From positions 132,800-196,799 of the forward strand of contig JAFEAO010000001.1 of assembly GCA_018266375.1 (NCBI GenBank): a stretch of 64,000 nt of DNA, in the 5' to 3' direction. This DNA comes from Bdellovibrionales bacterium. GTDB lineage: Bacteria > Bdellovibrionota > UBA1018 > CAIMNF01. This document shows, one piece after another, positions 34,900-43,458 of this stretch (position 1 is the stretch's first letter; each line of letters starts with the position of its first letter). Under the pieces are notes generated by a model, which was not told where the DNA came from, did not search any database, and saw nothing but the letters and a program-made list of their open reading frames with translations. The translations under genes were made by a program, and so were the position numbers.

Positions 34900-35823
34900 A
34901 TGTTTTTCGTTTCAATGGCCGCATTAGCGCTTCCGTTCGCCGCAGATCCTACCCTCCTCGACGACAATCTCGAGTACCGGATGGGTAGCCGCTGGCAACG
35001 CACGGTCATCACTGCACCGGCGCTTCAAACCCTCACTCCCGCCGCTCAACGCGCGGCCTACGCCACCGGTATTATCGGCATCTCCGGAGGAACGGCTTTC
35101 TATCTCGGAAAATTCGGAGGCGCCCATCTCATCGTCACGAATCATCACGTTTGCGAAACCGGCGGACAATGCGCGGGTTACACCGTTTGGTTCCCACTGA
35201 TCAATCGCACGTACAAGATGCCGATGTTTGTCGGCACGATGAAGGAAGTCGATCTCACCATCCTGAAAATCGAAGTGCCCGCGGCGGACGAGCCCATGCT
35301 AGCCAAGATCGCGCGCAATTTTAGTTTTAAACGTACGCCTCGGCACAAGGAACAACTCTTTACCCTGGGCTTCGGCGCGACTACGCCTGTACCGTTCAAC
35401 GAACGTGTGATCAGCATCAACCAAGACAGCGACTGCAAAGTATTTTCGAAAACCGGCGATATTCAGCAAATCAGCGATCCCGATAAAAAGAACCCCGGGC
35501 CCGATCGGGTTTGGTCGTTTGCACACGCCTGCGACGTCACTCACGGCGATTCAGGCTCGCCGATCCTGAGCACCGCGGGCGAGATTCTCGGCATTCTTTG
35601 GACCGGTGCCACTCCAAAAATCGCGGCCGTGCAGGATTCAACGTCGCTTGGCCGGATTCTCAATCAGCCGAGCTCGGATCTCGGCTCGCAAACCTGGTCG
35701 CAGCTCAACTACGGCGTACCGGCGACCCGAATTCCTCAGGCCGTGGTCGACAAGACCCAAAGCGGACTACTCGATGTCGAACGCATCCAGATTTTGCTAC
35801 GTTTGATCGATCAATCGCGCTAA
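34900..35823 (+). CDS. Trypsin-like serine protease, exported
   Basis: The 307-residue protein has a chymotrypsin-type triad: His83 in IVTNHHVC, Asp118 in KEVDLTILKI and Ser218 in DVTHGDSGSPIL, which also gives the GDSG signature. A short hydrophobic stretch at residues 1-14 (MFFVSMAALALPFA) looks like an export signal. It has at least five Cys, consistent with disulfides. Trypsin-like enzymes cut after basic or other residues, but the specificity pocket cannot be read here. It resembles DegP-type relatives without PDZ domain. The lactate permease follows after 12 bp and may be co-transcribed. Secreted proteases are frequent in predatory bacteria. Confidence 0.87.
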   Translation: MFFVSMAALALPFAADPTLLDDNLEYRMGSRWQRTVITAPALQTLTPAAQRAAYATGIIGISGGTAFYLGKFGGAHLIVTNHHVCETGGQCAGYTVWFPLINRTYKMPMFVGTMKEVDLTILKIEVPAADEPMLAKIARNFSFKRTPRHKEQLFTLGFGATTPVPFNERVISINQDSDCKVFSKTGDIQQISDPDKKNPGPDRVWSFAHACDVTHGDSGSPILSTAGEILGILWTGATPKIAAVQDSTSLGRILNQPSSDLGSQTWSQLNYGVPATRIPQAVVDKTQSGLLDVERIQILLRLIDQSR

Positions 35824-35835
35824 AATGTAGTTATC

Positions 35836-37215
35836 ATGGCAGACTTTATCGCGCTCGTTCCCTTCATGATTTTGTTTGCCTGTTTCGCGCTTTTAAAGAT
35901 GAACCTGCTTCATTCCTCGTTCGTAGCGCTCCTGACCTGCACTCTGTTTTCGCAAACCCTTTATCACGCCACTCCCGAAGTCTGGCAGAGTTCGCTCAAC
36001 CACACGGGCGTGTTCCTCTTTGAAATCGGATTGATCCTGATCGGCGCTTTCTTTTTTATCGAGATCGCGAGACGCATCCACATTCTGGATTCGATGGCCG
36101 ATCTCATCCGTGAAATCTCGGACAACCGGATCGTGCAAGGGATTCTAGTTACATTCCCGCTGCAGTTTATGATCGAAGGATCAAGCGGCTTCGGCACCCC
36201 GATCCTCATGGTCGCCCCGCTCCTTCGCGCTCTCGGGTTTCCGCTCATTCTATGCGCGATCTTACCATTTATCGGTGCAGGCAGTGCCGTCCCTTACGGC
36301 GCACTCGGCACCCCCCTCCGCCTCGGTTTTAATCTTCCGGAGCAAGACTTCGTGGCCCTATCGATTCACACCGCGCGAGTCGTGATTCCATTCTTGTTTT
36401 TCACGCCGTTCATCTCGGCGGCGCTCATTCACAAATACGACTCGCAAACTCGAGACCAAAAGCGCAGTATGAGCAAGATCGCGGTGTGGATCTTTTGGAT
36501 GAGCACCCTTTACGCGATCTCCATGTATGCCGTTGCGCACGTCGGTCCGGAGTTTCCGACGCTTGCGGCCTCGCTCATTACCTTTGTCGCGCTCATCCTC
36601 ACACGCGGATGGTTTTTCGAAAAAAAGCCGATCAAATCGTGGAGAGGAATTAAAATTTACAGCCTCCTGCTCGTCGTACTTTGGACCGGCAAGCAAATCT
36701 GGCTCGAAGAAAAAATCCCGGGCACCTCGCTCCGCTGGTTTAATCCAGGCTGGGTGTTCATGATGTTTGGCGCGATCTTGATTCCGCTCCACCGTCTATG
36801 GTGGAAAGAGATTTTGGCCAACACCTTCGTGCGCGCGCGCCGGACGCTGATGGTATTTTTTTGCATGACCTGGATCGTACAGCAACTCAAGTCCACAGGC
36901 TCACTCGACGCACTTGCAAGCGCGCTCCCGAGATTTTTCTTACACGAAGGCGCGGCTTTTACCGCTTGGTTCGGCACCATCATGATCGGTACCTCGACGA
37001 TGACAAACCTGTTTCTCTCGCCCCTTTTTGCCGCACCGCTCTACGCCTGGCTCGCTGCTGGTAGCGCCATTGGGTACCAGCTGGCGTTTCAATCCATTAC
37101 AGCGGTCAGAAGCATTCTTCACGATGAGATCGAGGAACGCGAAATCTTCAAGATTCTCACTCCAATCAGTGTGGGCTTTGTGCTAATTTTGAGTCTTGCA
37201 CTGATATTACTATGA
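35836..37215 (+). CDS. Lactate permease (LctP family)
   Basis: The 459-residue protein has about 11-13 hydrophobic helices. The conserved family region is present: FPLQFMIEGSSGFGTPILMV, then PFIGAGSAVPYGALGTP and the late FGTIMIGTSTMTNLF. LctP-family proteins import L-lactate, D-lactate or glycolate with protons across the inner membrane. The protein is about 90 residues shorter than E. coli LctP, though the core motifs are complete. The stop overlaps by 4 bp the start of the KdpD-like gene, so the two are translationally coupled. Together with the GlcD-type oxidase upstream this suggests a hydroxyacid-use cluster. Confidence 0.85.
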   Translation: MADFIALVPFMILFACFALLKMNLLHSSFVALLTCTLFSQTLYHATPEVWQSSLNHTGVFLFEIGLILIGAFFFIEIARRIHILDSMADLIREISDNRIVQGILVTFPLQFMIEGSSGFGTPILMVAPLLRALGFPLILCAILPFIGAGSAVPYGALGTPLRLGFNLPEQDFVALSIHTARVVIPFLFFTPFISAALIHKYDSQTRDQKRSMSKIAVWIFWMSTLYAISMYAVAHVGPEFPTLAASLITFVALILTRGWFFEKKPIKSWRGIKIYSLLLVVLWTGKQIWLEEKIPGTSLRWFNPGWVFMMFGAILIPLHRLWWKEILANTFVRARRTLMVFFCMTWIVQQLKSTGSLDALASALPRFFLHEGAAFTAWFGTIMIGTSTMTNLFLSPLFAAPLYAWLAAGSAIGYQLAFQSITAVRSILHDEIEEREIFKILTPISVGFVLILSLALILL

Positions 37216-38285
37216 CCAAGCCAAAGACTAAAAAAGGGCATCTACGCATTTATTTGGGCTACGCCACCGGCTGCGGAAAATCACTCACGCTGCTCAAAGA
37301 CGCGGTCGCTTATCAAGAACGCGGACAGAAAATCGCGATCCTTTCTCTGAGCCACGGCAAACGCCCCGGCATCAAAGAGATGGCCGCGAAAATTCCGGTA
37401 CTGCCCGACACCGGCGAGATCGATCTCGATGCGCTTCAAAAATCCGAGTATCAAACCATCATCATCGACGATCTCGCGCTGACCAATCTTCCTGGCTCTC
37501 GCAACAAAAAACGTTACGAAGACGTACTCGATGTTCTCGACATCGGCAAAGACGTGTTCACGACTTTGAACGTGCAGCATCTCGACAGCGTCGCTGAGCG
37601 CCTCAATCAATCACTCAGCTTAAAAATTCAAGAACGCGTGCCGGACCTGCTTCTCAACGAAGCGCACTCGATCGTGTTTGTGGATCTCCCGATCGACGAA
37701 CTCCGCGAGCGTATTAAGTCCGAGCAAGTGTTCCCGAAGGATAAAGCCGAGCAAGCCCTCTTCCACTTTTTTACTCACGAGAACTTGTGCCTGCTCCGTA
37801 AATTCGCGCTCGAAGTGACCGTCGACGATCAGCTCCGCCGGATCCTGACCGAAAAAATCCTGAGTTCGCATGCGCGTGAAGAAGCCGATCCGAGCATCCT
37901 CGTCATCTTGGCGGGCGAGGAGGACGAAGAAGATTTTTTCAATAAAATGATTCGCAAGGGTTCGAAGTTCGCGAGCCAGTACTCTTCGCACTGCTACGTC
38001 GTCTTGGCGAACCCGTCTAAATTTTTGGGAGTAAAGAAAACCGAAACTCCGGCCGCGTTGAAAAACCGTTTGAAGCTTTTAACCGAAGGCTTGGGCGCGA
38101 CCTTTCAAGAAGTCAAAGGTTCGGGGGTCTCCGAGCAGATGGTCGAGTTTTGTAGCTCCCACAACATCAAACACCTGATCGTGGCGAAAGCAGCGGTCGA
38201 AGGGTTTATCCAAAAAGTAATGGACCACACTCGCGGCGTGGACGTGCATTTGATCGATCGCCCAAGCCCGAAGGGCGAGCGTTAA
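37212..38285 (+). CDS. Kinase-less KdpD-type sensor (KdpD N-terminal plus Usp domain)
   Basis: The 357-residue protein corresponds to the cytoplasmic input part of KdpD. The KdpD sensor domain (about 9-215) starts with a Walker-like GYATGCGKS (Gly16-Ser24) and continues with ILSLSHGKRPG and the FTTLNVQHLDSVAERLN block. The universal-stress-protein domain (about 225-350) follows. All later parts of KdpD, i.e. the membrane helices and histidine kinase, are missing. In other organisms the Usp part of KdpD binds c-di-AMP. The gene overlaps the lactate-permease gene (ATGA, 4 bp), so it may regulate the permease directly. Such short KdpD proteins occur with other transporters, but the pairing with LctP is unusual as far as can be told. 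Confidence 0.85.
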   Translation: MTKPKTKKGHLRIYLGYATGCGKSLTLLKDAVAYQERGQKIAILSLSHGKRPGIKEMAAKIPVLPDTGEIDLDALQKSEYQTIIIDDLALTNLPGSRNKKRYEDVLDVLDIGKDVFTTLNVQHLDSVAERLNQSLSLKIQERVPDLLLNEAHSIVFVDLPIDELRERIKSEQVFPKDKAEQALFHFFTHENLCLLRKFALEVTVDDQLRRILTEKILSSHAREEADPSILVILAGEEDEEDFFNKMIRKGSKFASQYSSHCYVVLANPSKFLGVKKTETPAALKNRLKLLTEGLGATFQEVKGSGVSEQMVEFCSSHNIKHLIVAKAAVEGFIQKVMDHTRGVDVHLIDRPSPKGER

Positions 38286-38400
38286 TCGCGCTCCGCCTTT
38301 GTAGTTGACATCCGTCTTTAGTAAACGGATTTGGTTGATTCTTGGCGCAGATCTGCATCCGTTGTTTAAAATCCGTCCGACATAGGCTATCCTGCGGCGA

Positions 38401-39483
38401 ATGATGGTCGTAAGTCTCAGCTGCACCTTACGTCGCCTGGCGTGCGTAGGTCTTATCGTCTTGTCCGCATCGGCGTGGGCTCAAAAACTCGATCCGCGCA
38501 AAAGTGCGCGTGACGTTCCGGAGCACGATCCATCTCGCCGCTCTCTTGCCTGCAGCTACCTCATGAGTCAGCAGACGATCGCAGTCCATCAGGTCGTCAA
38601 ATCGATTCTGAGCGGTGAATTCTTCAAGAAACCCCAAAAGGTCGACAAAACCCTGTACGACTACTCCCCTCTCAAAGCAGTTCAGCACCTCTATCAACCG
38701 ACCGAGCAAAATGGGATCGCGCTCGTGAACGCGCCCTATGAATTCAAAGGCACGTCGATCGAGTTCGGTGTTTGTTACGGATTTGCAACGTTCGTTCGGA
38801 ACATGAAAGTGCTCGCACGATTTCATCCAGATCAGTTTCCACTAAACTCAGAGGGTCATACTCTCCATCGGTTTACGGATCTCGATAGGTGGCGTCAATT
38901 TTACCGCGACAAAATCAATCAGCTGATCGTCGGCGACAGCATCGTTCACATTCCCGGCTTCGGCAACTCGCACGAGTTCTCACTCATTCCGGAGATCGAA
39001 CTGATGATAAAGGAAGCGACTCTCGACCTGTGGAGTGAAGAAGCGATCCGCCTCTCGCCAATGAAGTCGATGATACGCTCGGGGATTCGCCAAAGCCCAT
39101 CGCAAATTCAAAAAGTTTTAAAGGAACTTGAGTTCGATTTAAAAGCCCATCAGATGCCGAAGATTTTCCTGCACTCGCTTCAAAAAGCAAAGTTCGCCCT
39201 CACTAGCCGCTACCAACACGTTGTCCTCGTTTACGGAATCAAACACGATCCGAACGGCACGACTCGGCTTCAGGTGTGGGATATCAATTTTTACGCGAGC
39301 ACCTTGCAGCACGATCCTAAGGAAATCGTGATCTCCAAAGAAGGCGTCATGACCTATCAACCTTGGTTCCAAGAGCAAGATCCGAAAGGTGTGCGTCTCG
39401 CGCGAATTGAAATCACGCCTGAAAACGACGAGGAGACGCTTAAGCACCTGAAAGCGCTCGAGCTCGAAGCGATTTACAAATAG
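38401..39483 (+). CDS. Exported papain-like-fold protein of unknown function (putative Cys peptidase)
   Basis: The 360-residue protein has a signal peptide (about 10-27, ending ASAWAQ). The mature part has FGVCYGFATFVRNM (Cys125), SRYQHVVLVYGIKHD (His273) and VWDINFYAS (Asp294 and Asn296), in the order and spacing of a Cys-His-Asp/Asn triad of papain-like enzymes. The Gln that usually precedes the Cys is not obvious, so the family is uncertain. No matching family is recognised. It may cut peptides or peptidoglycan outside the cell; this is inference. The gene stands alone in the + direction and converges on clpA, with the third REP copy between. Confidence 0.7.
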   Translation: MMVVSLSCTLRRLACVGLIVLSASAWAQKLDPRKSARDVPEHDPSRRSLACSYLMSQQTIAVHQVVKSILSGEFFKKPQKVDKTLYDYSPLKAVQHLYQPTEQNGIALVNAPYEFKGTSIEFGVCYGFATFVRNMKVLARFHPDQFPLNSEGHTLHRFTDLDRWRQFYRDKINQLIVGDSIVHIPGFGNSHEFSLIPEIELMIKEATLDLWSEEAIRLSPMKSMIRSGIRQSPSQIQKVLKELEFDLKAHQMPKIFLHSLQKAKFALTSRYQHVVLVYGIKHDPNGTTRLQVWDINFYASTLQHDPKEIVISKEGVMTYQPWFQEQDPKGVRLARIEITPENDEETLKHLKALELEAIYK

Positions 39484-39528
39484 AAAACTGCTGGATGCGC
39501 AGCGCTTCCGGCGGTTTATTCAATTTTA

Positions 39529-39556
39529 TCTCAACAACAAGTTGGCGACGACCTTT
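39529..39556 (-). repeat. REP-like repeat, solitary copy C, directly after the clpA stop
   Basis: It is identical in all 24 core bases to copy A at 32091 and agrees for 27 of 28 in the extension. It stands immediately behind the clpA stop codon on the minus strand, 7 kb from the transposase gene. No second inverted copy is found nearby, so it is a dispersed REP copy rather than a full element. Confidence 0.8.
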
Positions 39557-41896
39557 TTAGGACTCGACCGACTGCTTGGTTTTACCTACGCCGGCCGGTG
39601 CCGCGCCTTCAATGACGAAGTGAGGCTTATCGTTCTTGAGGGTGACTCGCACGTTCCCGCCGTTTTCCAAGCGACCAAACAAAATCTCTTCCGAAAGCGG
39701 ACGCTTGAGTTCGTCCTGGATGACACGCGCAAGCGGGCGTGCACCCATCTTGCGGTCGTAACCCTTCTTACCGAGCCATTCGCGAACGGCCGGTTCGAAT
39801 TCGATCTCGATGTTTTTAGCGAGCAACAGATGTTCAAGTTCGACCAACTGTTTGCCGACCACTTGATCCATCATCGCGACGTCGAGCGAGTTAAACATCA
39901 CAATCGAGTCCAAACGGTTCCGGAACTCAGGCGAGAAGAGACGTTCGACTTCCTTCATCGCTGCCGATTGACCGCCGAGATCATCGTTGAATCCGATCGA
40001 ACGGCGTTCGGCATCGCGAGAACCCACGTTTGAAGTGAGGATCACGACGACGTTGCGGAAGTCGGCCTTTTTGCCATTGTTATCGGTCAAGAAACCATGG
40101 TCCATCACCTGGAGCAGGATGTTCCAGACGCTTGGGTGCGCTTTCTCGATCTCGTCGAGCAAGATTACCGAATGCGGATTTTTAATCGCAGCGTCGGTGA
40201 GTAAACCAGCCTGTTCGAATCCGACGTAACCCGGAGGCGCGCCGATCAAGCGAGACACCGTATGTTGTTCCATGTATTCCGACATATCAAAACGCACGAA
40301 CGCGACACCCATGTGGCTTGCAAGTTGCTTCGCGAGTTCGGTCTTACCGACACCCGTCGGACCGGCAAAGAGGAACGAGCCGATCGGTTTGTCGCCCGAG
40401 CGCAGGCCCGAACGAGCGAGCCGGATACTCGATACGATTTTATCGACCGCATTGTCCTGGCCGAAGATCGTAAGCTTCAAGTTTTTATCGAGTGAAGACA
40501 AGCGATCCTTCTGAGTGGTCGTGACCGACTTCGCCGGGATACGAGCCATCTGAGAAATCATTTCTTCAACATCGAGAGCGGTGACTTCCACCGTGCCTTC
40601 GGTCGGCTGCTCCTGAGCAGCTCGTTTGATGCGGATCTTGGCACCGACTTCGTCGATCACGTCGATTGCTTTATCCGGCAAGAAACGATCGGTTAAGTGC
40701 TTCACCGAGAGATCCACCGCAGTTTTGATCGCGTCAAGCGAGTACACCACATCGTGATGTTGTTCGAACTGAGTTTTCAAACCGTTCAGGATTTGCACGG
40801 TCTCATCCTGAGTCGGTTCCGGCACGTCGATCTTTTGGAACCGGCGAGCGAGCGCCTGGTCCTTCGCGAACACATTCCGATATTCTTGGAACGTCGTCGA
40901 TCCAAACACGCGAATCTCACCGCGAGCAAGCATCGGCTTCAAAAGATTAGCCGCATCGACAGTACCGCCGTTGACCGAACCCGCACCCACGATGGTGTGG
41001 ATTTCATCAATAAAGAGTACCGGAAACTGGCCCTTGTTATGCTTGGTTTCGAGCGCTTGAATCACGCGTTTCATGCGTTGCTCGAAATCACCGCGAAATT
41101 TTGTTCCGGCGAGAAGAGCTCCGATATCCAAAGTGTAGATGACCGCGTCTTTGATAATCGACGGAACTTCGCCCGAGACCACGCGTTGAGCGAGGCCTTC
41201 GGCGATGGCGGTCTTACCGACACCGGCTTCACCCACGAGGAGCGGGTTATTTTTACGACGTCGACATAAGGTTTGAATCACGCGATCGAGTTCATGTTTA
41301 CGGCCTACGAGTGGGTCAAGTTTCCCTAACTTTGCTTGTTCGTTCAGATTCAGGGTGTATTGGCTCAGGACATCGTTATGCCCTTTTCCGTTCCGTTCCC
41401 GGCCTTCGCCGACTGATTTACTTTCTTCGTCCAGCTGCAATTGTTCTTCGCCCGCGACGCCTAAACCGCCATGGCTCACGAAGCTGACGACGTCGAGACG
41501 GTCGATGTTTTGTTGTTGGAGAAGATACAAGGACCAAGAGTCTTTGGCTTGGAAGACGGCGACAAGCAGATCCACAGGCTGGATTTCGGACTTGCCTGAA
41601 GACTGAACTTGGAAAAGAGCGCGCTGAACCAGGCGCTGAACCCCGAGAGTCGCGATTGGGTTTTCTTTTTCGCCCTTTTCATTTTCAGGCGCCAGCGGCA
41701 CCTCTTTTTGCAGGTATGCCTCGAGATCTGAGCGCAGTTTTGTCATGTCCGCTTTGCAATGTGCGAGCGTCGTTTTGACGTCATCCTCATCCAGTAAGGC
41801 GAGCATGACGTGCTCTAAGGTGAGGAATTCATGCTTCTTTTCTACTGCTGATGCTAATGCCCGATTCAGGACGTTTTCTGCGCGCTTACCGATCAT
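39557..41896 (-). CDS. clpA: ClpA, ATPase subunit of the Clp protease
   Basis: The 779-residue protein has a Clp N domain (1-150), then two AAA+ domains. Their Walker motifs are LLVGEAGVGKTAIAEGL (D1) with VLFIDEIHTIVG, and LFAGPTGVGKTELAKQLA (D2) with VILLDEIEKAHP. ClpA unfolds proteins and feeds them to ClpP. The typical ClpP-binding IGF/L loop appears as SIGFNDDLGG at about residue 649-660. clpS, the N-end-rule adaptor, lies directly upstream and 21 bp away; AGGAGG lies 6 bp before the ATG. The C-terminal tail is Ala/Pro/Val-rich. The REP-like repeat C begins immediately after the stop. Confidence 0.96.
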   Translation of the reverse strand: MIGKRAENVLNRALASAVEKKHEFLTLEHVMLALLDEDDVKTTLAHCKADMTKLRSDLEAYLQKEVPLAPENEKGEKENPIATLGVQRLVQRALFQVQSSGKSEIQPVDLLVAVFQAKDSWSLYLLQQQNIDRLDVVSFVSHGGLGVAGEEQLQLDEESKSVGEGRERNGKGHNDVLSQYTLNLNEQAKLGKLDPLVGRKHELDRVIQTLCRRRKNNPLLVGEAGVGKTAIAEGLAQRVVSGEVPSIIKDAVIYTLDIGALLAGTKFRGDFEQRMKRVIQALETKHNKGQFPVLFIDEIHTIVGAGSVNGGTVDAANLLKPMLARGEIRVFGSTTFQEYRNVFAKDQALARRFQKIDVPEPTQDETVQILNGLKTQFEQHHDVVYSLDAIKTAVDLSVKHLTDRFLPDKAIDVIDEVGAKIRIKRAAQEQPTEGTVEVTALDVEEMISQMARIPAKSVTTTQKDRLSSLDKNLKLTIFGQDNAVDKIVSSIRLARSGLRSGDKPIGSFLFAGPTGVGKTELAKQLASHMGVAFVRFDMSEYMEQHTVSRLIGAPPGYVGFEQAGLLTDAAIKNPHSVILLDEIEKAHPSVWNILLQVMDHGFLTDNNGKKADFRNVVVILTSNVGSRDAERRSIGFNDDLGGQSAAMKEVERLFSPEFRNRLDSIVMFNSLDVAMMDQVVGKQLVELEHLLLAKNIEIEFEPAVREWLGKKGYDRKMGARPLARVIQDELKRPLSEEILFGRLENGGNVRVTLKNDKPHFVIEGAAPAGVGKTKQSVES

Positions 41897-41917
41897 GGCG
41901 AGCCTCCTTTTGCGGTT

Positions 41918-42250
41918 TTACCGCGGAGCGGGTTCCATCGTTAACTTCAACGGGTATCCGCTCTTTCGTGCTTTCTCATGCACTTTGGCTATTTTGGTCT
42001 CGGCAATCTCAAAGGAATAAAGCCCCGCAACCGCCTTCCCCTCATGATGTACTTTCAACATCAATGCCATTGCGTCATCAGATGATTTCGAAAAATCATT
42101 TGTCAAGACTTCAACAACGAACTCCATGGTGGTGTAATCGTCATTGTGCAATAGGACCGCAAACTTAGGCGGTTCAGCCACTTTAGGAATAGCATCCTGC
42201 GTTACAACTCCAACGTCTCCGGACGTCAAATCTTTGTCTTGGTCGGTCAT
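41918..42250 (-). CDS. clpS: ClpS, adaptor of ClpAP
   Basis: The 110-residue protein has the ClpS core: PKFAVLLHNDDYTTMEFVVE with the conserved HND(D)YTTMEF pocket at about 32-42 that recognises N-degrons, MLKVHHEGKAVAGLYSFEIA, and the final helix. A 25-residue flexible N-terminal segment reaches into ClpA in other organisms. It hands N-end-rule substrates to ClpAP. It is the first gene of the clpS-clpA operon and diverges from the CpaF-type ATPase gene. The start is an ATG at 42250. Confidence 0.95.
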   Translation of the reverse strand: MTDQDKDLTSGDVGVVTQDAIPKVAEPPKFAVLLHNDDYTTMEFVVEVLTNDFSKSSDDAMALMLKVHHEGKAVAGLYSFEIAETKIAKVHEKARKSGYPLKLTMEPAPR

Positions 42251-42315
42251 CGGTAGCTCGTCTCTCGATTTCAGCCTAGCACATTTTAAATACTGGAGAG
42301 ATAATAATTATACCC

Positions 42316-43458
42316 ATGCCGAGTAAAAAAAACCTTCGAGACGGTATCCCTGAAGAAGAAAAAACCGACCCGAATCTTGCTACTCAACCCGTCGCTGCCG
42401 CCATCAGCCGCGGCATCCCTTTGCCGGACCTAGGTCTTTTAAACCCGCTCCTGCAAGACGGTGAAGTCACGGAAATCATGGTCAACGACCTTCGCAACAT
42501 CGCGATTGAAAAGCGCGGTCAAATCATCGTCACACCGATTCGTTTTAAATCGATCGACGAATTGAACCGCGTCGTCCGGATCTTGCTCGATCCTATCGGC
42601 AAAGCCATTACGCCCGAAAGCCCGCTAGCGATGTCGACCCTCCCCGACGGTTCGCGCGTGCATATCGCAGCCCCACCAGTCACAGAATATGGCCCTTGTA
42701 TCACGATCCGCAAGTTCCCGCGTCGATACAGCGTTGAAAATTTCATTTCAAACGGCACGCTCGATCAGCGCATGGCGTATTTTCTGAACGCCTGCATCGT
42801 AGGCAAACAAAACATCCTGATTAGCGGCGGTACCGGCACCGGTAAAACAACGGTGCTTAATGCGCTACTCGCGCTCGTTCCCCCGCATGAACGCATCATC
42901 ACCATCGAGGACACGGCGGAGATTCCGCTCATTCTCCCGAACCAAGTGAAGATGATGACTAAACCTCGGGGTTTAGGGGGCGAAGTGGTGAATGCGTGCG
43001 AACTGGTGCTGAATGCTTTGAGAATGCGCCCCGACCGCATCATCGTCGGTGAGTGCCGCGGCCCGGAAGCGCTCGACATGATCCAGGCGATGAACACCGG
43101 ACACCAAGGCTCGATGACCACAATTCACGCAAACTCGCCGAGAGACGCGCTCTTCAGACTCGAGACATTGATGATGTCGGCCGGTCTTGAAATTCCTCTT
43201 CCGGCAATCCGCCGTCAGATCGCCAATGCGGTACAACTCATTCTCCAAATTCGCCGTTTCAAAAGCGGCGCGCGCAAAATCGTTTCGATTCAAGAAGTCA
43301 CCGGTACCGAGCAGGACACATTGCTCCTTCAAGAAGTGTTTTCATTTGAAAGCAAAATTGCGAATGACCCCTATTCCGACCAGGGGCAGTTCAGATTTAA
43401 CGTTTCCGCCAAAGTGATCGAAAACCTCAGAGCACAAGGAATCAAAGCCGTCCCATGA
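42316..43458 (+). CDS. CpaF/TadA-type secretion ATPase
   Basis: The 380-residue protein belongs to the GspE/VirB11 ATPase superfamily: NILISGGTGTGKTTVLNALL (Walker A), TIEDTAEI (Asp box), ALRMRPDRIIVGECRG (Walker B) and NTGHQGSMTTIHANS (His box). The first residues are disordered and the N-terminal domain (about 30-140) is the CpaF type. CpaF drives type IVb (Flp/Tad) pilus assembly. No CpaE or TadB/C gene follows, so its machine must be elsewhere; a TadG-like protein lies 9 kb downstream. The ATG is preceded by GGAGAG. The stop overlaps by 4 bp the start of the M20-like gene. At 380 residues it lacks the longer N-terminus of some CpaF proteins. Confidence 0.9.
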   Translation: MPSKKNLRDGIPEEEKTDPNLATQPVAAAISRGIPLPDLGLLNPLLQDGEVTEIMVNDLRNIAIEKRGQIIVTPIRFKSIDELNRVVRILLDPIGKAITPESPLAMSTLPDGSRVHIAAPPVTEYGPCITIRKFPRRYSVENFISNGTLDQRMAYFLNACIVGKQNILISGGTGTGKTTVLNALLALVPPHERIITIEDTAEIPLILPNQVKMMTKPRGLGGEVVNACELVLNALRMRPDRIIVGECRGPEALDMIQAMNTGHQGSMTTIHANSPRDALFRLETLMMSAGLEIPLPAIRRQIANAVQLILQIRRFKSGARKIVSIQEVTGTEQDTLLLQEVFSFESKIANDPYSDQGQFRFNVSAKVIENLRAQGIKAVP

